Shown: positions 7,728 to 17,336 of the stretch, one piece after another
How the letters are laid out: each line of letters begins with the position of its first letter
Position numbering within the stretch: position 1 is the first letter of the stretch
Assembly: GCA_006226555.1 (NCBI GenBank)
Contig: SBGS01000229.1
Location: 1 to 33,813 of the forward strand
Length of the DNA: 33,813 bases
Reading direction: 5' to 3'
Source of the DNA: Bacteroidota bacterium
GTDB lineage: Bacteria > Bacteroidota > Bacteroidia > Flavobacteriales_D > Crocinitomicaceae
Made by a program: the position numbers and the translations under genes
Notes under the pieces: generated by a model
What the model was told of the DNA's origin: nothing
Databases searched by the model: none
The model's input: the letters and a program-made list of their open reading frames with translations, nothing else

Positions 7728-8950
7728 TACTTCATCCCCATAAGAAGAAGCTCAATGTCCTTATACTTGAGACCAAAGACTTTTCCAAGAACTTCACTCG
7801 TCACCACACCTTTGTACATGTATACTCCACTTCTGAATCCATGATCTCTTTGGATCAATTCACGTGGGCCACCTTTATCTCCCATATCCAGCAGTATAGG
7901 TGAGAAAATATTTGAAAGCGCAAATGAAGCTGTTCTTGAAACACGAGATGGAATGTTCGGAACGCAGTAATGTACTACTCCATGCTGAACAAATGTCGGT
8001 TTCTCATGCGAGGTTACACGAGAGGTCTCGAAACAACCTCCTTGATCAATACTGACATCTACGATCACAGATCCTTCCTTCATGTTCTCTACCATATCTT
8101 CTGTTACTACGCAAGGCGTCCTTCCCAATGATGCACGCAATGCACCAATCGCAACGTCCGCTCTCATGAGAGCTTTAGCCAAAACTTTAGGTTGAATAAC
8201 AGAAGTGTAAACTCTTTGACCAAGGTTGTTTTGTAATCTCCTTAACTTCGAGAGTGAATTATCAAAAACCTTTACAGAAGCTCCAAGTCCAAGTGCTGCT
8301 CGAGTAGCATACTCTCCAACCGTTCCTGCTCCAATAACAACAACTTCAGTAGGTTGGACTCCTGCAACCCCTCCTAACATCATGCCTTTCCCCTGATTAA
8401 AACAAGAAAGCAGATCACCTGCCAGCAGAATTGAAGTATTACCTGCAATCTCTCCCATTGTCCTGACAACTGGGAATGAACCGCTGTCATCCCTTATGTA
8501 ATCCCAAGCGATAGCCGTGATCTTCTTTGAGCTGAGCTTTTGAAGGATCTCTTTGGGTTGAATTGAGATCTGAAGAGCGGAGATCAACGTTTGATTTCCA
8601 GACATCATCTCAACTTCATCTTCAGAAGGAGGAGCAACTTTAAATACGATGTCGCATTTGAAAATATCTTCCGGTGAGTGACAGATCTCTGCTCCAGCTT
8701 CGCTGTAATCGCGGTCTGAAAAACTAGCGCCTTCACCACATTTGGATTCTACCTTAACGCGATGCCCGTTTGCAACAAGCAATGATACTGTTTCAGGAAC
8801 CAAAGCCACTCTTCTCTCTTGAAAAGATGTCTCTTTTGGAATACCGATATAAAGACTTCCTTTCTTCTTCGCAACTTCAAGCATTTCTTCCTTAGGAAGA
8901 AGGCTACCCTGCTGCATTAAATGTTTGAGTAGTTCCGGATCTGTTATCAT
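7727..8950 (-). CDS. ald: Alanine dehydrogenase-like protein
   Basis: 407 residues of the alanine dehydrogenase/transhydrogenase N-terminal family, which interconverts L-alanine and pyruvate with NAD. Seen: IGIPKE and RRVALVP near the substrate site, K104 in FKVAPP, the Rossmann loop GAGTVG (207-212), and DVSIDQGGCFE containing the conserved aspartate. Compared with Bacillus and Mycobacterium enzymes, it has a ~34-residue N-terminal extension. The catalytic histidine of LHLAA (His96 in those enzymes) is a glutamine here (ALQIS, Q127). The activity may therefore differ from the name. It overlaps tsaE by 4 bases (ATGA) and the HsdR_N gene by 1 base. Confidence 0.85.
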   Translation of the reverse strand: MITDPELLKHLMQQGSLLPKEEMLEVAKKKGSLYIGIPKETSFQERRVALVPETVSLLVANGHRVKVESKCGEGASFSDRDYSEAGAEICHSPEDIFKCDIVFKVAPPSEDEVEMMSGNQTLISALQISIQPKEILQKLSSKKITAIAWDYIRDDSGSFPVVRTMGEIAGNTSILLAGDLLSCFNQGKGMMLGGVAGVQPTEVVVIGAGTVGEYATRAALGLGASVKVFDNSLSKLRRLQNNLGQRVYTSVIQPKVLAKALMRADVAIGALRASLGRTPCVVTEDMVENMKEGSVIVDVSIDQGGCFETSRVTSHEKPTFVQHGVVHYCVPNIPSRVSRTASFALSNIFSPILLDMGDKGGPRELIQRDHGFRSGVYMYKGVVTSEVLGKVFGLKYKDIELLLMGMK

Positions 8951-9366
8951 ATATCAATGCTTATTGTTCTACTTCCATCCTGATTTACACGAATATACGA
9001 CCAAATCACGTTATCAGGAAGGAGTTCGGAAATTTTTTCAGGCCATTCGATAAAACACATACCGTCACCATAAAGCATTTCCTCAATTCCAATATCGTAT
9101 GCTTCCTCTTCGCTTTCTATTCTATACAGATCAAAATGATAGATCTTACCGTACATCGGGCTTTCATAGCTGTTAACCAGTGAATAAGTTGGAGAACCAT
9201 CGGGGTCTTCAATGCCCATGCAATTCAATAGCGCCTGAATAAAAGTGGTTTTGCCACTACCCATCTCTGCCTGAAAAGCAAATAATTTCCAATGTCCTAC
9301 CTTTTCAAGAAACTCTTTCGCAGCTTCATGAATATCATCAAGTTGTTGAATCTGAATCGTTATCAT
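8947..9366 (-). CDS. tsaE: tRNA threonylcarbamoyladenosine biosynthesis ATPase TsaE
   Basis: 139 residues, normal for TsaE/YjeE, the ATPase that works with TsaB and TsaD to make the universal t6A37 modification of ANN-decoding tRNAs. Walker A is EMGSGKTT (34-41). The family motifs SPTYSLVN, IYHFDLYR and CFIEWPEK follow in order. It overlaps porX upstream by 4 bases and ald downstream by 4 bases, so expression is translationally coupled within the operon. Confidence 0.95.
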   Translation of the reverse strand: MITIQIQQLDDIHEAAKEFLEKVGHWKLFAFQAEMGSGKTTFIQALLNCMGIEDPDGSPTYSLVNSYESPMYGKIYHFDLYRIESEEEAYDIGIEEMLYGDGMCFIEWPEKISELLPDNVIWSYIRVNQDGSRTISIDI

Positions 9367-10907
9367 CTCGGATCTAGCTCAACATAAGGAATCAGCAGCT
9401 CTTCAAGTGAAATCCCGCCATGCTGAAAGGTATTACTGTAATAATTGACGAAGTGATTGTAATTGTTTGGATAAACAAAGAAATCAGCTGCACTCACAAA
9501 AACGAATTCAGAAGACAACCTGGTTTTCGGCAGTTTGGCATCCTCCGGGTTTGATACCCTGAAAACTTCTTTTTCGTTGTACGAAAGATTATGTCCAACC
9601 TTGTACCTCAGGTTTGAATTCGTTGATCTTTCTCCAATGATCTTTACGGGATTTGTAACGCGGATCGTGCCGTGATCAGTGGTAATCACCAATTTTCTAC
9701 CTGATTCTGCTACCTTTTTTATGATTTCGAACAAAGGCGAATGATCGAACCATGAACGCGTAATTGATCTGTATGCTGATTCGTTTTCTGCCAATTCACG
9801 GATGACCTCCATCTCAGTTCTCGCATGAGAGAGCATGTCCACGAAATTGTACACGATCACGTTCAATTTATTCGACAATAACTGATTGAAATTGTCCGAC
9901 AACTTCTTCCCTGCATCTATGTTTGTGATCTTGTGATAAGACCATTTTATATCGTGACCAAGTCTTTTTAATTGTGCTTCGAGCAATTCCTTTTCAAATT
10001 GATTCTTACCTCCTTCATCCTCTTCGTTTCTCCAAAGATTTGGATGTTTTTTTGCTATATCAGAAGGCATCAATCCTGCAAAAAAAGCATTGCGGGCATA
10101 ATGTGTCGCTGTTGGAAGAATAGAATAAACTACCTCCTCGTTTTTGATCTGGAAAAGTTTACTCAGCATTGGGTTTAATACCTTCCATTGATCATACCTC
10201 AAATTGTCTATTACGATCACAAAAGGATCATGCTCCTTAAGCAATGGACTGATTCGATTTTTAAAAAGTGTATGAATCATTTGAGGGGCCTCTACTTTGC
10301 CATTTACCCAATCCAAATACGCATCCTCAACAAATTTGCTAAACTGAATATTCGCCTCCTTCTTCTGCATTTCAAGAATTTCACGCATCCCGGAATCCTC
10401 AATTCGATCGAGCTCAATATCCCAATAGACAAGCTTCTCGTACACTTCTTTCCATTCATCCTCATCTAACCTTGAATTCAGCATCATTCCTAATTCACGA
10501 AACTCCTGCTGATATGCAGAATTGGTTTTGTTCGTGATCAATTTACTGTGATCAAGATTTTTCTTAATGCAAAGCAATATTTGATTAGGATTTACAGGTT
10601 TAATGAGGTAATCAGCGATATTACTTCCGATCGCTTCCTCCATGATATGCTCCTCCTCACTCTTCGTGATCATTACCACCGGAATGTGCGGCTTTCGCTT
10701 TTTAATGCGCGCCAAGGCTTCCAATCCTGAAATACCAGGCATATTTTCATCCAGAAAAATAATATCGTAATCGCGTTCTTCCACTCGCTCAACCGCCGCC
10801 GAACCATTATTTACCGGATCTACTGAATATCCTTTTCCTTCCAGAAACAGTATATGTGGTTTCAATAGATCAATTTCGTCATCTGCCCAAAGTATTTTCG
10901 CCTCCAT
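9363..10907 (-). CDS. porX: PorX-type response regulator with PglZ (alkaline phosphatase-like) domain
   Basis: About 514 residues from the ATG at 10907, which gives the usual receiver-domain start MEAKILWADDE; an in-frame start at 10955 would add a non-conserved leader. Receiver domain ~1-120 with acidic pair D9-D10 and phospho-acceptor D53 (IIFLDENMPG), plus the conserved lysine in LIKPVNP. A linker is followed by a PglZ/alkaline-phosphatase-superfamily domain with metal-site motifs IVIDNLRYDQW, THYARNAFF, NFVDMLSH, TTDHGT and QHGGIS. In Porphyromonas and Flavobacterium, PorX with sensor PorY controls T9SS genes, and its PglZ domain is a zinc phosphodiesterase. No porY is in this window. First gene of the porX-tsaE-ald-HsdR_N operon. 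Confidence 0.93.
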   Translation of the reverse strand: MEAKILWADDEIDLLKPHILFLEGKGYSVDPVNNGSAAVERVEERDYDIIFLDENMPGISGLEALARIKKRKPHIPVVMITKSEEEHIMEEAIGSNIADYLIKPVNPNQILLCIKKNLDHSKLITNKTNSAYQQEFRELGMMLNSRLDEDEWKEVYEKLVYWDIELDRIEDSGMREILEMQKKEANIQFSKFVEDAYLDWVNGKVEAPQMIHTLFKNRISPLLKEHDPFVIVIDNLRYDQWKVLNPMLSKLFQIKNEEVVYSILPTATHYARNAFFAGLMPSDIAKKHPNLWRNEEDEGGKNQFEKELLEAQLKRLGHDIKWSYHKITNIDAGKKLSDNFNQLLSNKLNVIVYNFVDMLSHARTEMEVIRELAENESAYRSITRSWFDHSPLFEIIKKVAESGRKLVITTDHGTIRVTNPVKIIGERSTNSNLRYKVGHNLSYNEKEVFRVSNPEDAKLPKTRLSSEFVFVSAADFFVYPNNYNHFVNYYSNTFQHGGISLEELLIPYVELDPR

Positions 10908-10929
10908 CTTGGTATAATTCTTAGTTTTG
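10897..10929 (+). promoter_or_regulatory. Promoter for HD phosphohydrolase gene, inside and upstream of the porX start
   Basis: TTCG (10897-10900), 21-base spacer, TAGTTTTG (10922-10929), matching Bacteroidetes -33/-7 elements. The -33 box lies inside the first codons of porX on the other strand. Confidence 0.5.
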
Positions 10930-10949
10930 TAGCGGAAAAACCGCGTCCC

Positions 10950-12230
10950 TTGCAATCAAAGGTAAAGATTAACAATAAAAAGAAGATATTTAACGATCCG
11001 GTATACGGATTTATTTCAATTCCCAAGGAAGTAATCTTTGATGTAATTGAACATCCATATTTTCAGCGTCTAAGAAGGATCAAGCAATTAGGTTTAACCC
11101 ACAATGTTTACCCGGGAGCCTTGCATACACGTTTTCATCATGTTCTGGGTGCAATGCATCTCATGACGAAAGCGGTACAAACCATCAGACGCAAAGGTCA
11201 TGAAATAACCGACAAGGAAGAAGAAGCCGTTTTATTGGCCATCCTTCTTCACGACATTGGTCATGGACCGTTCTCACACGCGTTGGAATATGATATAGTT
11301 TCCGGTGTATCCCATGAAGAGATTTCCCGCTTCTTCATTGAACGTTTAAGCGAAGAATTAGAAGGTGAACTTGATCTCGCACTGGAGGTTTTCAAAGGAA
11401 CCTATCCGAAGAAATTCTTGCATCAGCTGGTTTCGAGCCAATTGGATATGGATAGAATGGACTATCTGAACAGAGACAGCTTCTACACTGGTGTAAGCGA
11501 AGGGGTGATCGGTAGCGACCGCATTATTGAAATGTTAAATGTGGTCGATGGAAATTTGGTACTTGAAGAAAAAGGGATCTACTCCATTGAAAAGTTCATT
11601 GTCGCCAGACGTTTGATGTATTGGCAGGTGTACCTGCATAAAACTGTAGTTGCTACGGAATACATGTTGATCCATGTTTTGAGAAGAGCAAAAGAGCTTT
11701 CCACTAACGGACATGATCTTTTTGCTAGCCCTGCTCTGAACTTTTTCCTTAAAAACAACATCACCAAGGAAGACTTTATTTCCAACAAAAACGTACTTGA
11801 GCAGTTTGCAAGACTTGATGACTATGATATTCTTGGAGCCGTGAAAGTATGGATGGATTATCCAGACAGAGTGTTGAGCGAGCTGTCGAAAAGAATCATC
11901 AACAGAGATCTCTTTAAGATCAAGATTTCTAAAGAGCCTTTTGATCTAAAAGATGTTGAGGCAATCCGTGTTCGCGTAATGCAAGACTTCGATCTTTCGG
12001 AAAATGAAGTGAAATACTTTGTGTACTCAGATAAACTTTCAAATTCTGCCTACACCGAGCATAAGGAAAACATCAATCTCATGATGAAAGATGGCAGCAC
12101 TGTTGATGTGAGTAAAGCATCTGATAATCTGAATATCTCTGCACTATCGAATCCGGTGGAAAAGTACTTTGTGTGTTACCCCGTTACACGCTCCAAAAAA
12201 GCTAAACAGCTAACATTCAAGCACCAGTAG
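10950..12230 (+). CDS. HD-domain phosphohydrolase (SAMHD1/dGTPase-like)
   Basis: 426 residues of the COG1078-type HD superfamily, related to dNTP triphosphohydrolases. The metal-binding HD set is visible: H63/H64 in HTRFHHVLG, H101-D102 in LLHDIGHGPFSH, and aspartates 166/168 in LDMDRMDYLNRD. PVYGFISIP and HPYFQRLRRIKQLGL are typical N-terminal motifs. Likely cytoplasmic; substrate (dNTP or other nucleotide) not proven. The start appears to be TTG at 10950, since no in-frame ATG precedes the conserved region. A small hairpin (GCGG/CCGC, 10932-10944) sits just upstream of it. Divergent from porX, convergent with the next gene with one base between stops. Confidence 0.88.
   Translation: MQSKVKINNKKKIFNDPVYGFISIPKEVIFDVIEHPYFQRLRRIKQLGLTHNVYPGALHTRFHHVLGAMHLMTKAVQTIRRKGHEITDKEEEAVLLAILLHDIGHGPFSHALEYDIVSGVSHEEISRFFIERLSEELEGELDLALEVFKGTYPKKFLHQLVSSQLDMDRMDYLNRDSFYTGVSEGVIGSDRIIEMLNVVDGNLVLEEKGIYSIEKFIVARRLMYWQVYLHKTVVATEYMLIHVLRRAKELSTNGHDLFASPALNFFLKNNITKEDFISNKNVLEQFARLDDYDILGAVKVWMDYPDRVLSELSKRIINRDLFKIKISKEPFDLKDVEAIRVRVMQDFDLSENEVKYFVYSDKLSNSAYTEHKENINLMMKDGSTVDVSKASDNLNISALSNPVEKYFVCYPVTRSKKAKQLTFKHQ
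10957..10964 (-). promoter_or_regulatory. Possible -7 box for porX (minus strand TACCTTTG)
   Basis: Read on the minus strand the bases spell TACCTTTG, a perfect TAnnTTTG, about 50 bases upstream of the porX ATG and inside the first codons of the HD gene. No convincing -33 box was found, so this is tentative. Confidence 0.35.
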
Positions 12231-12231
12231 A

Positions 12232-12873
12232 TCACTCTCTGGCCAGCTTACCTTCTTTCCAATCCTTGATCAACTTAGCCCAAGAATATGGGTTTAACAA
12301 GTTATTGGCCGGTAACTGTCCGTTCGTGTATAACATAGTATACTGTTGATTTCTGGAATACGCATAAGACAATGATGCATCACTTTCTAGACGGGCTGCA
12401 ATAAACGCTAAACTTTCACCGGATAGCTGACGTTGTGCTCTTCTAAGCGCGTCATCATAAGGTTTCATGTCCAAGAATGCTCGAGCAAAGTCTTCCCTTG
12501 ATGGCCACGGGTAAACTTCTACTGCCGGCAGATTTACGGTATCCATGTGCATCATGTGTATGATGGAATAACGATCCTCATTTAATGTGTCCGGAACTAC
12601 AAATGTGCTTGTCTTGTATCCGTAATAAGAAAAATACAAAGTATCTCCCGGGAGAACGACCAAAGAAAAATAACCATAATAATCAGCGATCACTCCCCTT
12701 CTTTGGGTTTTATCAAAGACCGTCGTGTACGGCATAGGTTCAAGTTCCTCAGACTCTACTACGACTCCCGATAATTGAATTAGTAGCGTATCTTCACCTC
12801 CACGAGACTGTGAAAAGGTTGTTAAGGAATTAAAAACTAGAGCAAGCGCAACAATCGAAAGTGTACGAATCAT
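12232..12873 (-). CDS. Secreted carboxypeptidase-regulatory-like domain protein
   Basis: 213 residues. Signal peptide MIRTLSIVALALVFNSLTTFSQ, then a CarboxypepD_reg-like beta-sandwich (~30-120): LSGVVVESEELEPMPYTTV, GYFSLVVLPGDTLYFSYYGY, and the VEVYPWP end. The remaining ~90 residues are helical, with no recognised motif (SREDFARAFL; a YSRNQQYTMLY segment). Similar small proteins are common in Bacteroidetes without known function; periplasmic or outer-membrane association is expected. Monocistronic, with its own promoter. Confidence 0.8.
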   Translation of the reverse strand: MIRTLSIVALALVFNSLTTFSQSRGGEDTLLIQLSGVVVESEELEPMPYTTVFDKTQRRGVIADYYGYFSLVVLPGDTLYFSYYGYKTSTFVVPDTLNEDRYSIIHMMHMDTVNLPAVEVYPWPSREDFARAFLDMKPYDDALRRAQRQLSGESLAFIAARLESDASLSYAYSRNQQYTMLYTNGQLPANNLLNPYSWAKLIKDWKEGKLARE

Positions 12874-12888
12874 CTATCAGACTTTTCA

Positions 12889-12920
12889 CAAGAGTAATCA
12901 ATTCAAAGATGAATTTCAAA
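12889..12920 (-). promoter_or_regulatory. Promoter for the carboxypeptidase-regulatory-like gene
   Basis: On the minus strand: TTTG (12920-12917), 20-base spacer, TACTCTTG (12896-12889), one mismatch from TAnnTTTG. It ends 15 bases before the ATG at 12873. Confidence 0.5.
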
Positions 12921-12981
12921 TGAATTCTGATACTTTAACAAAAACTTATAGTCCACTCCCTTCACCCACAAAAATTAGTGT

Positions 12982-12989
12982 TAACTTTG
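12982..12989 (+). promoter_or_regulatory. Putative -7 box (TAACTTTG) upstream of guaB
   Basis: TAACTTTG fits TAnnTTTG and lies 27 bases before the guaB ATG. No clear TTTG element at -33. Confidence 0.5.
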
Positions 12990-13004
12990 CAGGAATTTAT
13001 TTAG

Positions 13005-14489
<1,485 letters not shown>

Positions 14490-14518
14490 AGTATAACTCA
14501 AACAAATAAGAAGTGAAT

Positions 14519-16477
14519 ATGAAGCGTTTGATTGTTGTTTTATCCAGTTTATTTATCACTATAGGTGTATTTGCTCAGCAAGACGCGGTGATCATGACAA
14601 TTGACGGGAAACCGGTTACAAAGTCAGAATTTTTACAGATCTATCTGAAAAATAATCCTGATCCAAAATTTGATAAAGCTTCGCTCGATGAGTATGTTGA
14701 ACTCTTCAAGAAATTTAAGTTAAAAGTTATTGAGGCCGAAGCATTAGGTTACGATACCATTCCAAAGCTTGCACGTGAATTGAACGGCTACAAGAAACAA
14801 CTTGCAATGCCTTACTTGCAAGATTCTACAAAAAACGAAGAGCTTGTACGAGAAGCTTACGATCGTCTGCAAAATGAGGTAAGAGCATCTCACATTTTGA
14901 TCAAAGCTGATGAGAAAACAAGTCCGGAGGATACGCTAAAGATCTACAATCGACTTCTCGCCATGAAAAAGAGAATCGAGAACGGAGAAGATTTTGCTTC
15001 AATTGCTATGGCACCAAATGGTTCTGAAGATCCATCTGTTAGTTCGAATGGTGGCGACCTTGGTTATTTCACAGCATTCCAAATGGTTTATCCTTTTGAA
15101 GACGCTGCGTTTAAGACTGAGATCGGAAAGGTCTCTATGCCGTTCAGAACAAGATTTGGTTACCACATATTAATGGTTAGCGACAAACGTCCGGCAAGAG
15201 GAACAATGGAAGCTGCCCATATCATGGTACGAGTAACAAAGGAAAGTACTGAGCAAGAGGTTAATGCAGCAAGAGACAAAGCCAATGAGATCTATGACCT
15301 GATCGAAAAAGGAGAAAAATTTGAAGATCTGGTTAAAAAGTACTCCGATGATGGCTCTACTCTTTCCAAAGGTGGTATACTTCCTCAGTTTGGAACTGGA
15401 GCTGCAACTCGAATGGTACCTGAGTTTGAAGATGCAGCCTTTGAATTAAAAAATGACGGAGATGTTTCGAAACCGATAAGAACTGATTTCGGTTTTCATA
15501 TCATCAAGCGTATTAGTTGGAAACCAGTTCCTTCTTTCGAGGAAATGGAAAAGGAAATCAGGACGAGAGTATCGCGTGATTCCAGATCTCAGATCACTCA
15601 GGCATCTTTTGTAGAGAAGCTTAAGAAAGAATATGGTTTCAAGAAGAAAAATGACAAACCTGTTCTGTGGTTTGAGAATGTATTGGACTCTACGTACTAC
15701 CTTGGCCTATTCAAGGCAGCAAGTGTTTCAGCATCCAAGCCTATCTTCACGTTAAACGGGAAGAAATACACTCAGCAAGACTTTGCTATTTATCTTGAGC
15801 AGAACTACAGATCTGCTAACAAAGGAGGAGACATGAAGCAAATGTTACTTGACCAATATGCAAAGTGGGAGAAAAGGGCGATCATTGATTACGAATCTGA
15901 TCGACTTCCGGAAAAATATCCTGCATATAAGGCATTACTGAAGGAGTATCATGATGGAATTCTGCTTTACGAGGTCATGTCTGACCTTGTTTGGAACAAA
16001 GCAATGAGAGACACGAGCGGGTTAAAAGCATATTACGAGGAAAATAAATCAAATTACATGTGGAATTTGAGATATGAAGCCGATGTAATGGAGTGCAAAG
16101 ATCAGAAGATCGCCGAGCAAGTGTATCAGATGATGCAAAATGACACGGTACAGGTAAATGCTGTTGTGAAAGAAGTTAACAAAGACAGTGAGCTTAATGT
16201 TCGGTTGAGAAATGGAAAACTGGATGTTGAAAAGACTGCTTATCTTAAAGATCAAAAACTTGTAAACGGACTAAACAAACCTTACGAATTTGAAGGCAAA
16301 TACTACGTTGTTCGTTTGAAAGAAGTGATCCAACCAACTCAAAAAGAGTTCTACGAAGCTAAAGGTGCTGTTACAAGTGATTATCAAAATAAATTGGAGA
16401 AAGACTGGCTGGCTGAATTGGAAGCTAAATATCCAATCGTTGTAAATGAAGCAGCATTATACAGTTTAGGTGAGTAA
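14519..16477 (+). CDS. Periplasmic peptidyl-prolyl isomerase with two parvulin domains
   Basis: About 652 residues from the ATG at 14519; an in-frame GTG at 14513 would add two residues. Signal peptide MKRLIVVLSSLFITIGVFAQQ. A SurA-N-like helical part comes first. Two parvulin (PpiC) domains follow: the first begins at VRASHILIKADEK (~120-225), the second at EAAHIMVRVTKES (~230-340). Both retain the GGDLGYF/GGILPQF loop, the phenylalanine-rich PFEDAAF/EFEDAAF turn, and the FGYHIL/FGFHII ending. The C-terminal ~300 residues are helical and unassigned. Likely a periplasmic folding factor for outer-membrane or secreted proteins. First of three consecutive SurA-like genes. Confidence 0.9.
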   Translation: MKRLIVVLSSLFITIGVFAQQDAVIMTIDGKPVTKSEFLQIYLKNNPDPKFDKASLDEYVELFKKFKLKVIEAEALGYDTIPKLARELNGYKKQLAMPYLQDSTKNEELVREAYDRLQNEVRASHILIKADEKTSPEDTLKIYNRLLAMKKRIENGEDFASIAMAPNGSEDPSVSSNGGDLGYFTAFQMVYPFEDAAFKTEIGKVSMPFRTRFGYHILMVSDKRPARGTMEAAHIMVRVTKESTEQEVNAARDKANEIYDLIEKGEKFEDLVKKYSDDGSTLSKGGILPQFGTGAATRMVPEFEDAAFELKNDGDVSKPIRTDFGFHIIKRISWKPVPSFEEMEKEIRTRVSRDSRSQITQASFVEKLKKEYGFKKKNDKPVLWFENVLDSTYYLGLFKAASVSASKPIFTLNGKKYTQQDFAIYLEQNYRSANKGGDMKQMLLDQYAKWEKRAIIDYESDRLPEKYPAYKALLKEYHDGILLYEVMSDLVWNKAMRDTSGLKAYYEENKSNYMWNLRYEADVMECKDQKIAEQVYQMMQNDTVQVNAVVKEVNKDSELNVRLRNGKLDVEKTAYLKDQKLVNGLNKPYEFEGKYYVVRLKEVIQPTQKEFYEAKGAVTSDYQNKLEKDWLAELEAKYPIVVNEAALYSLGE

Positions 16478-17336
16478 ATCCTATAAAAATATCAAATGGG
16501 CTGGCATCCTTGTCAGCCTTTTTTCTTTTACCTGTTTATTGCCATCCTGCGGTGATCAGGACAAGGTAGTTGCTTCTGTAGGAAACATGGAGCTTCTAGA
16601 ATCCGAGGTCCTTATTATGATGAAACATCTCGGACAAGACCCCAAGGATGAAAAACAATTCAATTCTTTTATCGAGCAGTGGACCGAAACTGCTTTATAC
16701 GAAATTGAGCTCAAAGAACGTTATCCGGAAAAGTATAAGGTAATCGATCAAAGGGCGAACTCATTTAGAGGTGATCTTGCACGTTTCGAGCTTGAAGAAC
16801 TATCACTTCTATCGAAAATAGATACTGTGATAACAAAAGAAGAGGTTCAGGCTTATTACGATGAACACAAAGAAGAATTCGTTTTAACAGATTATCTTGT
16901 ACGTGCGCTTTATTTGAAAATACCAGAGGGACAGGACTTCAAGAAAAAAAATATTCACATCAAATACCTGTTAAAAAACAATAAAGACCTGGAAGAAGTC
17001 AATTCTTATGCTAAACTTTATGCGGAGAATTTTTATTTCAATGATTCTTCCTGGATTTATTTTTCAGAACTAACGAAAGACATTCCGATGAAGCGATTCA
17101 ACAAGGATAATATTGTTTTGAACAGAACAAAAACGTACTTCAGTGAAGGCGAATACACCTACTTCCTGAATATCCTTGATTATCAATTAAAGGATGATGT
17201 CCCACCTATTGACTTTCTAGAGAATGAGATCAAAACGATTGTTCTCAACCAACGAATTCAGCAGGAAAAAGAAAAATTGAGCCCAATATTACTGAAAGAA
17301 CTAAAAGAAAAATATGCTGTACAGATCAATCATTAG
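16470..17336 (+). CDS. Lipoprotein with SurA-N-like and degenerate parvulin region
   Basis: 288 residues with GTG start at 16470, overlapping the previous gene by 8 bases. No in-frame ATG precedes the signal, so GTG is the only plausible start. Lipobox L24-P-S-C27 followed by Gly-Asp predicts a lipoprotein. KVVASVGNMELLESEVLIMM resembles the start of SurA N-domains. The segment around YLVRALYLKIPEG occupies the place of the first parvulin strand, but the glycine loop and the FGYHI motif are absent, so isomerase activity is unlikely. Between two parvulin isomerases, it may be a membrane-anchored chaperone partner (inference). Confidence 0.75.
   Translation: MSKSYKNIKWAGILVSLFSFTCLLPSCGDQDKVVASVGNMELLESEVLIMMKHLGQDPKDEKQFNSFIEQWTETALYEIELKERYPEKYKVIDQRANSFRGDLARFELEELSLLSKIDTVITKEEVQAYYDEHKEEFVLTDYLVRALYLKIPEGQDFKKKNIHIKYLLKNNKDLEEVNSYAKLYAENFYFNDSSWIYFSELTKDIPMKRFNKDNIVLNRTKTYFSEGEYTYFLNILDYQLKDDVPPIDFLENEIKTIVLNQRIQQEKEKLSPILLKELKEKYAVQINH

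Noticed and set aside
10908-10955. Longer start for PorX at 10955
   Set aside because: The receiver domain starts properly at MEAKILWADDE (10907); the extra residues resemble no receiver leader and would overlap the HD gene's promoter and start.
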